From: Dryococelus australis
Lineage: Eukaryota; Arthropoda; Insecta; Phasmatodea; Phasmatidae
NCBI GenBank assembly: GCA_029891345.1
Contig: CM056995.1
Coordinates: 219,878,260 to 219,942,259 of the forward strand
Length of the DNA stretch: 64,000 nucleotides
Direction of reading: 5' to 3'
Within the stretch, counting starts at the first letter, position 1. Each line of letters begins with the position of its first letter. The notes below the pieces were generated by a model. It had not been told where the DNA came from. It did no database searches and was given only the letters and a program-made list of their open reading frames with translations. Both the position numbers and the translations under genes were made by a program. Positions 1-11,224 of this stretch are shown piece by piece.

Positions 1-2814
1 AAAATTTCAGTGTATAAATTAGGCAGCCTGTACAATAAAACTCACCTGAAATATTTTAAGAGGTCATTCGTTTCTTTTAGAGAATATAAATACTTATGCA
101 TCGCAACTTATAGCCAATAGCCTAACTCCTAAGGGAAATATACGCTCTTGAAAATCGCTTTTATAATTCGTCTTTTTCACAACTAATCGAGAACGGCAAT
201 ATTCTGAACAATATTTTGAGTTATCGAGATCTTCAACATATAAAGTAACTAGTGTTAAGACCGCCCCTCTACATACATCAAATTGCACAGAATTGTTTTG
301 CAAATGCATGCTATGGCATTGTGATGCTGTCGTCTTAACCGGTACGCCTTATCGAACAGAAAAATGTCCTCTTGCTGCAAGTGGCACAGTTTTTTTTATG
401 TACAAAAATATCGGTGGTGACATTGCAGTGCCTGTCACCTACGCAATGCATCATACATGTGGAGGTAAATTCATTGTCAACAACAGATAGTGGGACGATT
501 ACAGTACGTGTGAAGTCATAGGTTTACCAGACATCTCTAACCACTGTGGAGTGTGTCAGGCATTAGTGATGTAAAGGAAAGTCCTAGTTAGTTGATACTG
601 CGCGCCAGTCTACTATACGCCGCTGTATCCTCTGCACAGAACATGCTTGTGCATTTATCGAACACCTGCTGCATAAATCATGTACCCTTAAACCATAAAC
701 TTGCAGTAGTAACGCTATTTCGTTTGCCGCATGTTCTAACTGCTTAAACAAGGGAACTTACAGCTTAATAAGGAGCCTTGTAAAATATTGCTGACGACTG
801 TTGCTAAAATCTTAACATTCAAGAATTGGTCTCGTAAATCACTGTCATACTTTTTCATTTGGTCATCAAACTGCTCAAAATTTTGGTTTAAGGAAGTCGG
901 AAGATTGTGATGACACCGAAACCTTACCAATCACCCCAGTTTTTGTTCGCATCAGCAGGCCTAGCATTAGTTTCCCTCAAGGGCGTTTTACGAACTCAGT
1001 CTCTCAGACACACGCGCAGCAACAACGGTTTCTATGAAAATACCAAACATGTAAATGGTAAGCGACCAACAGAGGGATAATGAAAATCCGGGTAACAATG
1101 TTGTAACGTCTGGTAAAATATGGTAAATATTTGTTATTTCGAACTTAATGACCATTCAAGAGCAATTAACCTATTTTATGTTAATTTTGTAACACCTAGC
1201 TATTATATTTTCATTTTGATGTTTAATTAACAGTAATGATATTTACGGAAATAAGTATAAAAAAGGTATTAAAATAAAATTGGCACTACTGTTTGTGTAT
1301 TCTGGGGTGCGAAAACGCATTGTCCAGAGATAGCATCGGCGCCATATTGGTTCTGATATATCGTCGAGAATTGAAGGCCGTGGATTGTGTGAGCCGGCGG
1401 AGAAAGTAAATTTTTATCAGTTCAAACTGTGTAATCCGGAGATTTTTGGAACAAAATTGAAGAAGAGTGAAGAACAGAATTATGTAGAAAATTCAGCGAT
1501 CGGGGGCTATTTTTCAAGAAATTCATTAAATTACATTTGGTTAAAATTGAAGACGCTTAGGTCAAGAGAAACGCTTGTAATGAATATCAAGATCGTCATA
1601 CTACTCCTTGCCATAGATGAGTAACCTCCAAATTAATGTGGGAAAAGTTAAACATGAGTAATTCGGCCAACTTTTTATAAATATTCTCTTAATTTGTCGC
1701 CAATGTGTAAGTTAACTGAAATACGTGCGCCCAAGTTAAGTATCAACTTTTGGCAAAATATTGCTGTTTTTTACAGCCATTTGAATTTTTCAATTACTTT
1801 TTAATGTGCATAAATTCACTAGTTTTTGCCCACAAGTGCATGAGTGATAGAAATACTGTAGTCTGCTACCGAGCTGTAGTCGGAGCCTATTTGAAAACAG
1901 CGGTACGTAATTGAAATATTTATTCTAACATTGAGTATTAAGTTTTGGTAATATTAACTGAGCTAGAGTAATGCTCGCCACAATCCAGAGTAATTATTTT
2001 CTATAAAAGATCAATAGTAATTTTCAGTAATTAAAATTGCATTTAAAGATTTGTTGTTCTTTTACTCATCAGTAGAATTGGAAGAAGTCAATTTGTGAAT
2101 TCAGAGGTTTGCTAGCTTCCCGAACAGTATCAGCTTTAAGACGCCCGTTTGGCAGCAATTCCATTTCCAACCTAGCCTACACACTCTTTTAAATTTCTGA
2201 TCTCCTAATTATATCTTACATACATCCTCTTTTTATCATAACAATGATCATCTTCTGCTGGTGCCTTATGTCGACTTAGGTATATATTTCACTATACATT
2301 AAAAACTCATTTTCGTTGTATGCGCAATATCTCCACCAATTAAACAATATTTTGGTATTAACGTACAAAATCTTCATATCTTTGTTTATGATAGTGCTTT
2401 AAATATCTGCTTTAGTCAAACCAGATATTAATTCTGGTTTATAGATACAATCGAAATAAAACAAGTCATCTTGGGAGATAAATAGAAAAAATTTACTGCC
2501 TTATTTCGTCAAATATTCATTTCTCTTTCTCGATTAATATCAAACATATTAGAAAGCGAAAATCTTACAGCACATGGGTGTTTCAAAGCTTCGAGCGAGT
2601 AATGATACACAAAAGGTACACCTGCGCCATCTGTTATGTGCCTACGAACTCCGTGCCACAAAAGATTTCATGATATGTTTCCAGGAACTAAAGATGCCAT
2701 CTGGTCATCGTTTAGCAAACTTGTACCACAATTTCATGTGAAATTTTCTGCCTACTGCCACCTATGAGAAAAGTATTAACTACATTAAAACTGTTTTAAT
2801 CGAAACGTAATAAC
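1..2814. other. Non-coding, no gene recognised
   Basis: AT-rich sequence without an open frame that resembles a known protein; the few open frames are under 80 codons and look random. No clear repeat boundary was found. It may be upstream intron or intergenic DNA of the kinase gene that begins further right, or unrelated flank. Confidence 0.5.
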
Positions 2815-2837
2815 ATGGCGAACATAAATTTGTCCTT

Positions 2838-3220
2838 GCTTATATTTACTGGAAGGTCGTTTGTCCTAAACATAAATTGCCCTACAGGCGTTTTCCCTAA
2901 AGTCGTTTACCATACAGATCATTTCATCTTTTCAGGTCAAGCGCCGGCGTTTGCTCTAAAGGCATTTGCCCTAAAAGATTTTTCTGGCCCGGCTTTTGTC
3001 CTAAAGTCATTTTCCCTACAGGCGTTTGTCCTAAAAGTTCGTATTTTCGCACAAATCCCATAAACCATGCACACAGGCGATTGCTCCACACTTCATTTGA
3101 CCTACTGGCGTTTGCCGTAAAATATATTCCTCCAGCAGGCATTTGCCCTAAAGTCGTTTGCACTAAAGGCGTTTACCCTAATGTTTAGGGCAAATGCATG
3201 TAGGGCAAACGATGTGTACT
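2838..3220. repeat. Degenerate minisatellite of a GCGTTTGCCCTAAA-type unit
   Basis: About a dozen variants of a unit reading roughly GCGTTTG[C/T]CCTAAAG recur every 18-35 bases. The last part (about 3180-3215) carries the same unit in reverse complement (TAGGGCAAA). The array ends about 20 bases before a MITE. The open frames on both strands here only reflect the repeat. Confidence 0.7.
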
Positions 3221-3360
3221 TCCTAATAGCAATCCAATGATATAGGCCGTTCACGATAAAGTGAGCAATTTTGAGGCCCTAGTTACTTTTTCCTTTTAGC
3301 CATGTTTAATCCTTTAACCTCCAATTTAAATAAATATTGTCATGTAAGTAATAAATACAG

Positions 3361-4041
3361 TATAGCGCCTCCCTTTCCTGTCCAATCCTAACTGCTTAGC
3401 TGTTGTTCCTGTCTGGTGACTGCACATTAGTCGATTCAATATCTATGAACACTGCAGGAATGGGAGACACTAAGGGGTGCGTAGTTGTCAGTGGTTACCC
3501 TAACGAGTAAGAATTCTTTATATAAAACACATTTATTATAACGTTAAATAACATTTACTATAAGCAATACAATCAATATTACACTGAACAATATGCTTCA
3601 ATGATTCTTAACCGAAGTGGTAATTTTTACAAGTACAAACGCCTAGCAATGAGTAGAAATTAAGGCCCTATCCTTGCCAGAAATTAATGATAATTTACTC
3701 AATTGATTAACGGGAACTGGAGAGCTGGGATGTTGCCTAACTGCCAAGCCGAACTTAAACTCACTATATACTGAAGACTGATGCGTGGCCTGAGCTCCTC
3801 CTGGCCTAGAAATCGAGATGTCCTCGTTTTCGCTGTCTCCCTGACAACTTCACGCCATTATTCTTCGGTCTCGCACGTCAGTCATCGTTTAGGGTTGGGG
3901 GGGGGTGGCGCAGCGCGCTCACCCTTTATAGTGGCCGGCAGCAGGTCAATCGATGCGTGTTATGGCAACAGGAGGCTCGCACAAAATGTATAGTCCATGC
4001 TACCTTAATTAGTCGTGTGCTGTGCCCTAGCGTCCGCCACA
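3361..4041 (-). repeat. 3' LTR of the 8.5-kb element
   Basis: It matches 11225-11857 over its length, with an extra ~48 bases near 3975-4025. Both copies start T[A/G]TAGCGCC and end GTCCGCCACA in plus-strand reading. The polypurine tract abuts its right side, which makes this the 3' LTR of a minus-strand element. The open frames inside on both strands are incidental. Confidence 0.85.
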
Positions 4042-4052
4042 CTGCCCCCTTT
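4042..4052 (-). promoter_or_regulatory. Polypurine tract of the LTR element
   Basis: On the minus strand the bases read AAAGGGGGCAG immediately before the LTR start TGTGGCGG. This is the expected plus-strand priming site of an LTR retrotransposon. Confidence 0.75.
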
Positions 4053-4441
4053 GACGAAATAGCAGCCGTCCCAGCTGCTGTAGGGTAAGTGGCCAGCGGA
4101 ATCGTCCTAGGTGAAGTAGGGTTGGAGTGATGGGGCCGAGGAGCTCTAGCACCAAGTGAAGATGATGACGAATGGTGGCATTCGCGATTATAATTAGTGG
4201 CAGTCTCGTAGGCGGAATACCAACTTCGAGGTTCCGAATGCAAACTTGGTTTGGTCGAGTATAGTCTATTCGCCGTTTCTTTACACTTCTTGAATCTAAC
4301 CTTTGAATAATCATCCCATGTATTACGTACAGTTATTTCTTGCCATATATATCGAGCGTTTATACTTCTGTTAACATAAAAGCACTTATTTTTGGTTAAA
4401 TTAAACTTATAATTTACATATAATGTGTAAGTAAATTTCAC
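4053..4441 (-). other. Open frame at the 3' end of the LTR element interior
   Basis: An open frame of about 130 codons runs from 4441 toward the 3' LTR. It starts with Lys- and Tyr-rich sequence and becomes Pro/Ser/Thr/Ala-rich, and a second frame overlaps it. I do not recognise it. By position it could be the tail of the element's last gene, but it shows no transmembrane segment or known motif, so coding is uncertain. Confidence 0.25.
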
Positions 4442-4489
4442 TTGTAATTAACTATCAGCCCGGCATCGCTTCACTCAGGTTTTATGGAG

Positions 4490-4810
4490 TTATTAAAATA
4501 CATACCTATATATCTAAGACTACCCACGACTACCCATCCCTCTGAGAAAAATGTAGCTTTCCAACAGTGAAAGAATTATAAAAACCGGCCCTGCAATTTT
4601 GGTCGAGCATGCTTAGAAAGCAATAAAGTAGCTCATTTTTCTAAGACTGCTTACAAATTTTGAAATTTCTCTACTTTTTTATTAAACGTAGCCTATGAAC
4701 CATCTGGAAGAATTTAACTTTCTAATAGTGGATGAATTATAAGAATCGGCCGTGTAGTTTCCGAGATTACCCGAGACCTAAACAAACTCGCATTACCTCT
4801 TTATAATAGT
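4490..4810. repeat. Two tandem relics of a widespread arthropod repeat tail
   Basis: Two segments (about 4550-4620 and 4705-4785) share the pattern CTTTC[C/T]AA[C/T]AGTG, GAATTATAA, [C/T]CGGCC, ending before TATAATAGTATAGAT. This looks like the short dispersed tails common in insect genomes. The family was not identified. Confidence 0.4.
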
Positions 4811-4849
4811 ATAGATATTAATAAAATCAGTGAGAAAACCGGTATGTTG

Positions 4850-5010
4850 GTAATGCCTAGTAACAATTTTTTAAATTAAAAATATTACACTGAGTGCACA
4901 CTAATGCGGTGTGTGGTCTCTTTAGTGTAAAAAGTCTAGACTTGGTTAAGCTTTGTTGCATGAGGCGAAGGGATATTGTAAAAGTATAACTTCATAAAGT
5001 AGGACTTAGT
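4850..5010. repeat. Dispersed repeat, second copy at 59020-59210
   Basis: A block starting TATTACACTGAGTGC and including CTAGACTT, GTTAAGCT, TGCATGAGGC and AATATT-like words recurs just outside the Maverick at 59062-59180 in the same orientation. There is no coding potential. It is probably part of a non-autonomous transposon or solo end of unknown family. Confidence 0.55.
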
Positions 5011-5739
5011 AACTTCACTCCTCCCCATACCTCTTTCCTTCCTTTTCGTGTATCAGGCGACAAACTCATTAACGGTGAAAATATGCAGCAGCCGCCTGCT
5101 TTGACCTCGCGAGTGACGGAAGTGTAGAGTGCAGAGGGACTGACTGGAGGTGCTCCCCCGATGAATCAGCATGCGAACGCGGTCAGGAACGAGTGACGCA
5201 ACACCAACTACGTGGGAATGTCTACTAGTAGCCTCCCTCTAGTCCCACAACAGGCCAGACTCGCGCCGCACTGGCAGGTTAACACTGGGCTGTACCTTCG
5301 ACCCGACTCTTCAAGTTTTTCGCTGTCCGAATCAGACTATCTCGATTTAAAAGTCTTAAAACAAAATATCGGGGAGCAAACAAATTGAATAATATCTATT
5401 GCGACTGGGTGAATGGAAAAAATCTTTCAATCCTACAGAACACACATTTGAAGTTTACATTAAATTTTTACCAAATAAAATGTTTTAAATTCAAATAGAA
5501 GTACGGGTGTAAATTAGGTTTCCCGTCAATACAAAAATTAATTATATAGTTAGTGTAATATATTCAAATTCTTTCCTTTATACCGTAGAGAGCACTGTGT
5601 AATATAAATATGTATATTTCACGGCAAACTACAATCAATTTTATTATTTTTATTATTTTAACAAGGAGAAAAACACAGAGTTAAAATATTTATGTGAGGT
5701 TAGTAGTAGGAAAATGGGAAGTTGGGCATAAGAAGATCG

Positions 5740-6745
5740 GGGAATCCAGCCTGAGCCAGGGGAACCGCCATCTTGTAACGTCACCCGACCGCCATCTTTG
5801 ATGTCACTGACCTTTCAACCTCGACCCATGTGACCTTTAACCTTGACCATAACCCAGAGGACCTTTGGCCTCAAAAAACACTAAAAAAAGTCCTTACAAA
5901 ATTCCAAAAAATCCTCAAAAAATTTCAGAAAATTCTCAAAAATTCTAAAAAAAAAAAATTACGAAATTTAAAAAAATATTAAAAAGTATTCTCAGAAACG
6001 ACCCATTTTTTTTTTTTTTTCAGAAATACTGACAGGTATTAGCGAACCAAGTGACAGGGGTCAGTAACCCAGAGTCAAACAGGTGAACAGGATCAGGACG
6101 ATTGACTTTTGACCTTGACAATTGACCTTGAGAATGAAAAAATTTAAAAAAATCACAAAAAAAATCAAAAAGTTTAAAAAATATTTTAAAATCTACTAAA
6201 AATTTTATTTTAAAATTATTTGAAAATACTAAAAAATCGTTTTAAAATTTATTTTTATAAAATTACTTAACTAAAAAGTCTTTAACTCCGGTGGTCATTT
6301 TTCCCTTTTTTCCCTAGGAATTACTCTTTTTCCCTAAAAAATTTTCATTTAAAATTTATAAAAAATTTAATTAAGAAACTTACATTTCCTGACCTCTCCC
6401 CCCACACCACCAATTATTCAATTCTGTTCGAATCCAGCAGACGACTGACTCCCTCGGACAGACTCCCCTCACCTATACTCATTCCGCCATCTTGTTTTTT
6501 CGTTCGCCAATTGTTTCAATGCTACTGGAGGCAGCCATCTTTTTTTACATGCTAATGGAGGCGGTCATGTTTGTTTTTTCGTTCATAATTTCTTTATACA
6601 TTACTGGAGGCAACCATCTTGGTAGGTGACCGCCATCTTAGTAGGTGAAGACTATTGTAATTTTCCATCCTATGTTTCAAAAGTATTTTTTCGAAGAAAT
6701 TGTATAGCTGCATGCATAATGCATGACTGACTGCACGCTTAATTT
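5740..6745. repeat. Motif-rich block: CCGCCATCTTG and TGACCTTGA repeats (copy 1)
   Basis: The block contains CCGCCATCTTG-type words near 5767, 5790, 6486 and 6630 and weaker forms at 6535 and 6612. TGACCTT[T/G]AA/TGACCTTGA words lie near 5808, 5830 and 6110-6135, with long A/T tracts between. The segment 6433-6520 aligns with 13930-14015 (shared CAGCAGACGACTGA and CCCCTCACC words), and the right end TATAGCTGCATGCAT aligns with about 14310. The two blocks are therefore copies of one family. The words resemble YY1/Pho and ERR/FTZ-F1 binding sites; that reading is an inference. Confidence 0.65.
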
Positions 6746-6845
6746 ATTAAATATTTTAAATGCATATTGTTGTTAATAAAAATTTGAAGGCCAACAGGAG
6801 GATACGACACACAAAAATTAAGAACAAATAATTTTATTACAATAA

Positions 6846-7275
6846 TTATTTATTATCTTCTTTTTCAGAAGAAAGCACTTCATCGTATAATCTGATATAA
6901 CCCCGATCCTTAAGTGCTCTCATGATCGAAACCACCTTTTTAATGGGCGAGTAATCCCCACATTGTTGCCTATCAAGCAAATATCTTAGTCTGTCTACAA
7001 ATTTGTTGGGATCTTCGGTAAACATATCGTCAGTATACTCGATGTCTTCTGCCTTCTTCACATTATTTGTCGAAGGAAACTCGTTGGGGAAATGTGCGGG
7101 ACCGTCGAGGGAATAATCATCGTCTTCAACACTATCACTTTCGTAATAGTCATCATCAATGCTGTCTTTATGATCGGCTTCACTTCCTGCTGGATCCTCA
7201 ATATTTAGTTTTCTTTTCTGTGTAGCAGGTGTTGTATGTTCATCAGTATTTAGAGCTGATGACCATTAATTTTGA
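6846..7275 (-). CDS. Acidic protein downstream of the packaging ATPase, unknown function
   Basis: An open frame of about 140 codons ends at 6846. The N-terminal part has Lys/Arg-rich QKRKLN followed by a long Asp/Glu/Ser/Tyr-rich stretch. The C-terminal part (EDPNKFVDRLRYLLDRQQ, then a helix-like segment) looks folded. No start was found upstream of the low-complexity part with confidence. It follows the zinc-finger/ATPase gene on the same strand after about 230 bases and is probably part of the same element. I do not recognise the family; a virion or DNA-binding accessory role is possible but not shown. Confidence 0.4.
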
Positions 7276-7500
7276 AGTTTTTTGACTTCACACGAACATC
7301 TTGCAAGTGTACCTTCCACACAAACCGACTGGACTGCACTCATTCCGACTTTAGCATTAATTGAGGTGTCATTATCGTCTGCGGAAAACGGTACCCATAG
7401 ATGTAGCAGGAGGTATTGATGACATCACTTGCTGGTTCCCAGTAGACGAACCCTCTCGACAGACAGCGATGAACTGATCGAACCCACGTCTGTACCTTCC

Positions 7501-8403
7501 TCAATGTAGCTGACAGTCCTTGACCATCGTCAAAAATACATATTTATTTTTCCAGCACAAGGCACACATATCTTTAAAATCGGATATAGGCATGTCCGTA
7601 TTAACATGATCATCGTAAACATGACGTAAATTCGTATCGTCCATGCGAAAAAGCAACAATATGTTTGCATTGTCGCGAAGCAGTTGTGTGGGTATGCGCG
7701 AATAAGTCTGGCCGAGGTACACACAGTCTATGTTCGCCTGTCGACCCATGCTAAAGTATTCCTGAACGCAAGTTTGTTTCTCGCAGGCAATGTCGTCGAA
7801 GGCAAATATCGAGTTTCTCAGTGCTTCGCTCGAAGGTACGATGTTTCGTTATCGCTGCATGGGAAATAACCCACGCCATCAACAGCTTGCAGTACTCGTG
7901 CTAGTCGCTGGTATTTCGGTTGCTGAAGTGATTTGGAGTATAGGTACACATTCTTGAACCGAAGGCCATTTTCTCCTTCCAGCAGGCTCAGTAGGACGCA
8001 TGTCTTTCCACAACCTGATGGCCCCGCGATGATGCAGAGCACAATATTCGGAAATAGGCTCATATCGCGATTCGTGGGAGATAGCTTCATCTTCAGCATG
8101 AATGCGTATGGGTAAAGTACCATCTTGCGTGGCGATCTGTATGTTACCACTGCGATCTTCTGGAACAGGTGTAGCTGATTGTACTTGCAGAGAACCAGTG
8201 CTACGAGTTTTAGAATGTTTCTTTAACGCATCACTCCGAGAAAAATTTCTCTGACAGAATTGGCATTTAAAAGTCACACTCGAACTTTTCATTCGGAAGG
8301 TCGTTATTTCATGTCGTCGTAAATTCCGCAAAGCTGTGAATTCTTTACCGCAGAAGCGACATAGCAGATGCATCTTTGACATTTTATGTCTGTACTGTTC
8401 CAA
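7501..8403 (-). pseudogene. C2H2 zinc-finger plus FtsK/A32-like packaging ATPase, one frameshift
   Basis: The N-terminal part has two C2H2 fingers (CRFCGKEF and CQFCQRNF with His pairs). After a frame change near 8150 an ATPase follows: Walker A reads GPSGCGKT and is intact, then VYLYSKS, then after another frame change near 7845 a Walker B-like IFAFDDI, QTYSRIPTQLLRDNANI and a Cys-containing C-terminus. The order matches packaging ATPases of Maverick/Polinton and adintovirus-type elements, which pump DNA into capsids. No capsid, polymerase or integrase gene was recognised next to it. It sits inside the LTR element at 3361-11857. The frame breaks make it a probable pseudogene, although the catalytic core is well kept. 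Confidence 0.65.
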
Positions 8404-8593
8404 GTCTAAAATGATACTGAAACGAAAGTGTATAAAAGGATCGTATTTTACATTTTAACCAGCCTCGGCTAGGCGCCATACGACAAATGGCTGATACTCA
8501 ATACTGCATGCAATGAACGTGATGAATTATCAGCATATGTAAACTAATATATGCATGCATCATACAGTTGGTGAACGAATGTAATTTCAATAC

Positions 8594-9376
8594 ATATGGA
8601 CGGAAGGCACAAACAGAAAGATCGTGAAAGATTGCGAAAGATTGCTGGAGCGATGGAGCGATGGTATTTACATATCAATATGTTATGGTAATATGCTTGT
8701 AGGCATAAGGATAAATACCTATACATAAGTATGCATAAGAAATTGAAAATACATTTATATTCATATAGTTATTTACCTATACCTATACAAATAAATTAAA
8801 TTGAAAATAATTTTACATTTACATAAATATATACCTATACATATAAATTAAATCGAAAATAACTTTATATTTACATAGTTATATACCTATAGCTATACAA
8901 ATAAATTAAATTGAAAATAATTTTATATTTACATAATTATATACATATACCTATACATATAAATTAAATTGAAAGTATTGTTTGATTTACGTAGTTATAT
9001 ACCTATAACTATGCATATAAATTAAATTGAAAATTATTCTATGTTTACAAACTTATATACCTATCCATATCAATTTAGTTGAAAATAATTTTATACTAAC
9101 ATTTGTATTGCCTATACATATTTATACAACTAGACATAATTATTTATAGTCCTATCATATATGTATGATATGACCTGCGTGTTTTCTTCTGTGGCGAACG
9201 ATTATTTGGGTTTCCTCAGAGTACTCCCATACCACGAAGATGAATTGTGAATATGAAGCGCTGCTCTTGACCTTGACGAGCATGGGGCTGCCTGCATCAT
9301 CGCTCCATAGCTCCATCGCGCCATCGCTCCATCAATCTTCCGCAATCTTTAACAATCTTTCTGTCCATATGTATAT
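8594..9376. repeat. Inverted repeat arms of a GATGGAGC / CTTTCACAATCTTT unit
   Basis: The left arm (about 8594-8672: CATATGGACGG, AAAGATTGC, GGAGCGATGGAGCGATGG) is reverse complementary to the right arm (about 9298-9376: CCATCGCTCCAT, CAATCTT, CTGTCCATATG). The arms enclose the 58-bp tandem array. They may be ends of a small foldback element inside the LTR element. Confidence 0.65.
8735..9110. repeat. ~58-bp tandem repeat, about six and a half copies
   Basis: Each unit starts TTGAAAATAA, passes through TTTA[C/T]ATA and ends ATAAATTAAA, with TATACCTATA[C/T] in the middle. Units diverge by a few bases and small indels. No coding capacity. Confidence 0.8.
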
Positions 9377-9727
9377 AAATTATGTCTTTGAATCTTTGAG
9401 TTATATCTGTACATTTTATATAACAATTGTTATTCATGTTGGGAACCAACTAGCGGTTTTCCCTTAAGGGCATTAAACTGTTCCCATTTGTCAAACAATC
9501 AAACATGCGAAAAGCATTATGTGTTATTACTATCAGAATAGGTTAGCACAGTATGATGTACATATATGCAGAGGCATCTGCAGATCATACTGAATGCAAT
9601 GTTCTTGCTTAAGTTGTTTGTAGGCGAGACAATATAACAGAGAACTTGAGAAGCTTGATATACATAGCGACTGCATTGAATAAAAGCAGACTGATTATAC
9701 CTATGCTTATGTAGTAATGTGTTGGGT

Positions 9728-11222
9728 CTATGCTGGCAGGACTGGCAACTGAATGTGATTGATTTGCCAGTTTGTGTCGATTGCAGAGCTTATGTTATAA
9801 AAATGGATCCCAGCTGTCAGAGTTAATTGTTGTAAGTGAAAAGAATGCTGGCGTATCCAGTGTACAGGTATAACATTTTGATGTAGTGGGACTGTGGGCG
9901 CACGTACATCACACAGATGTGTGGCCTCGACAATAACCTGGAAAGGCGTGGCTATGTGACATCCACACGGTACATGTACTTCGACAGTGCCCAATTTAAA
10001 ATTATTTATTTCATCATTGAGGGAAGTAATCAAACACTGCAAAACTATACCCTCGAGGGAGTTGGTGAGTGCATACTGATGTGGGAGGATGGGGTGAATT
10101 GAAAATGAGATGTCATGTGTGCACTGAAATTTACACTTAGGGAATAATGCATTGGCATCTGAAAGCAAAATGGATGCCTTGATACATTTAGAGTTTTCAC
10201 ACGTTAATGATCCCTTGGGTTGACTATAACATACGGGGGCATGTCGGGTGATTATGTTATGGCTTTGGCTACGCCCGTGGTTGGATCAATAGCAACTATG
10301 GTAGATGTAATCTGAACTGTGCATGTCTGATTTTCAAAATGGTAAGGAAAAGGAATTTTTTTATATACTTGCCATCTGGAATGAATGCGAATAACTGGGA
10401 TCTGCAACTTTATAACCACTTCCGTATCTGTGAAGGTGCACTCGGCCAAGTCGTGAGAGTAATACTTAATTATGTCATTAATATCAATTCTTAAAGTAAG
10501 ATTCAATTTTTGCAGTTCCAAATCTAATTTGATTAGGTCGTGAGACAACTGTGTTTTTTTTACTGCACTCAGTGGTAACTTGTTGAGTTGGCAAGAGTGT
10601 ATGTAAGTTTGTACCAACTCTTCAATAATAACATTATTCATCAATTGCAAAAGGTTTGTGGATAGCAAGGTAAATTCTAGCTCAATATTATCCAGATTGC
10701 TAATGGCGGACTGTGGTTTCAAAACTTGAGATAGATCATTGATAGTCTGAGATAAGGAATTGATTCTCCGTGCAACTTTGTGGTTAATTTCATTAATTAC
10801 CCTTAGGGTTACAATAAAGGCATAATTTGTGATGTGAGTGTTGTTGGCGAGGGTTTGAATTTGACCATCGAGCTGGGTGTCGTTGTCGAGCAGTGCATGC
10901 AATTGCTTATTTGTTAGCACATTGCAGCACAATTTGCCCACATCGCCGAAGAACTGTATACTTCTTTTCCGGCGGAAGTGGGTACTTACATCTTTCAGGA
11001 ATTCTCAGATGACTACATGCTTCACTTCCTGTAAATAATCAAACATAAACTTTCTGTTCTTACAAGAATTTGACGAGTGGTCAGCGCAAACTATATGCAA
11101 GTATTGTTCCAGAGATTGAGGTGTTTGTGGAAAATGTAATGGAATTGTATAAATGAGGAGTATACTCTCCTCATAAGCAAAGTCGATGTCTGCCGGGGTG
11201 CAATATACCCGGCGCCTCCACC
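9728..11222 (-). pseudogene. Env-like fusion glycoprotein (baculovirus F / errantivirus Env type), degraded
   Basis: The frame opens straight after the primer-binding site and runs as an ectodomain-like segment with Cys residues, and one in-frame stop near 11010. It then reaches a basic furin-type site (RRKR, near 10960) followed by a hydrophobic FFGDVG segment. A long Leu/Ile/Asn heptad-like region (10941-10450) and an IPV...PFPYHF stretch follow. After a frame change near 10170 a Cys-rich part with a PCGC motif continues to 9728. This order is that of class I fusion proteins of the baculovirus F/insect errantivirus Env family, which act at the membrane. No transmembrane anchor was seen before the frame ends, so the C-terminus is missing. 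It is not functional as it stands. Placement next to the primer site means gag-pol is absent. Confidence 0.6.
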
Positions 11223-11223
11223 A
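11208..11223 (-). promoter_or_regulatory. tRNA-complementary primer-binding site
   Basis: One base after the minus-strand 5' LTR the sequence reads TGGTGGAGGCGCCGGG, the complement of a tRNA acceptor end with terminal CCA. Complementarity to a tRNA-like T arm seems to extend about 12 bases further. This supports calling the 11225-11857 repeat the 5' LTR. Confidence 0.75.
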
Positions 11224-11224
11224 G

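Noticed and set aside
3781..4441. Open frames in and next to the 3' LTR
   Set aside because: The LTR part is shared with the 5' LTR as non-coding sequence; only the part right of 4052 is kept, with low confidence.
8735..9110. Regularly spaced repeats as a CRISPR array
   Set aside because: Units are contiguous without unique spacers, in a eukaryotic transposon context.
11196..11223. tRNA-like 3' end on the plus strand (CGGCGCCTCCACCA)
   Set aside because: It is the complement of the retrotransposon primer-binding site; no complete cloverleaf or 5' half precedes it.
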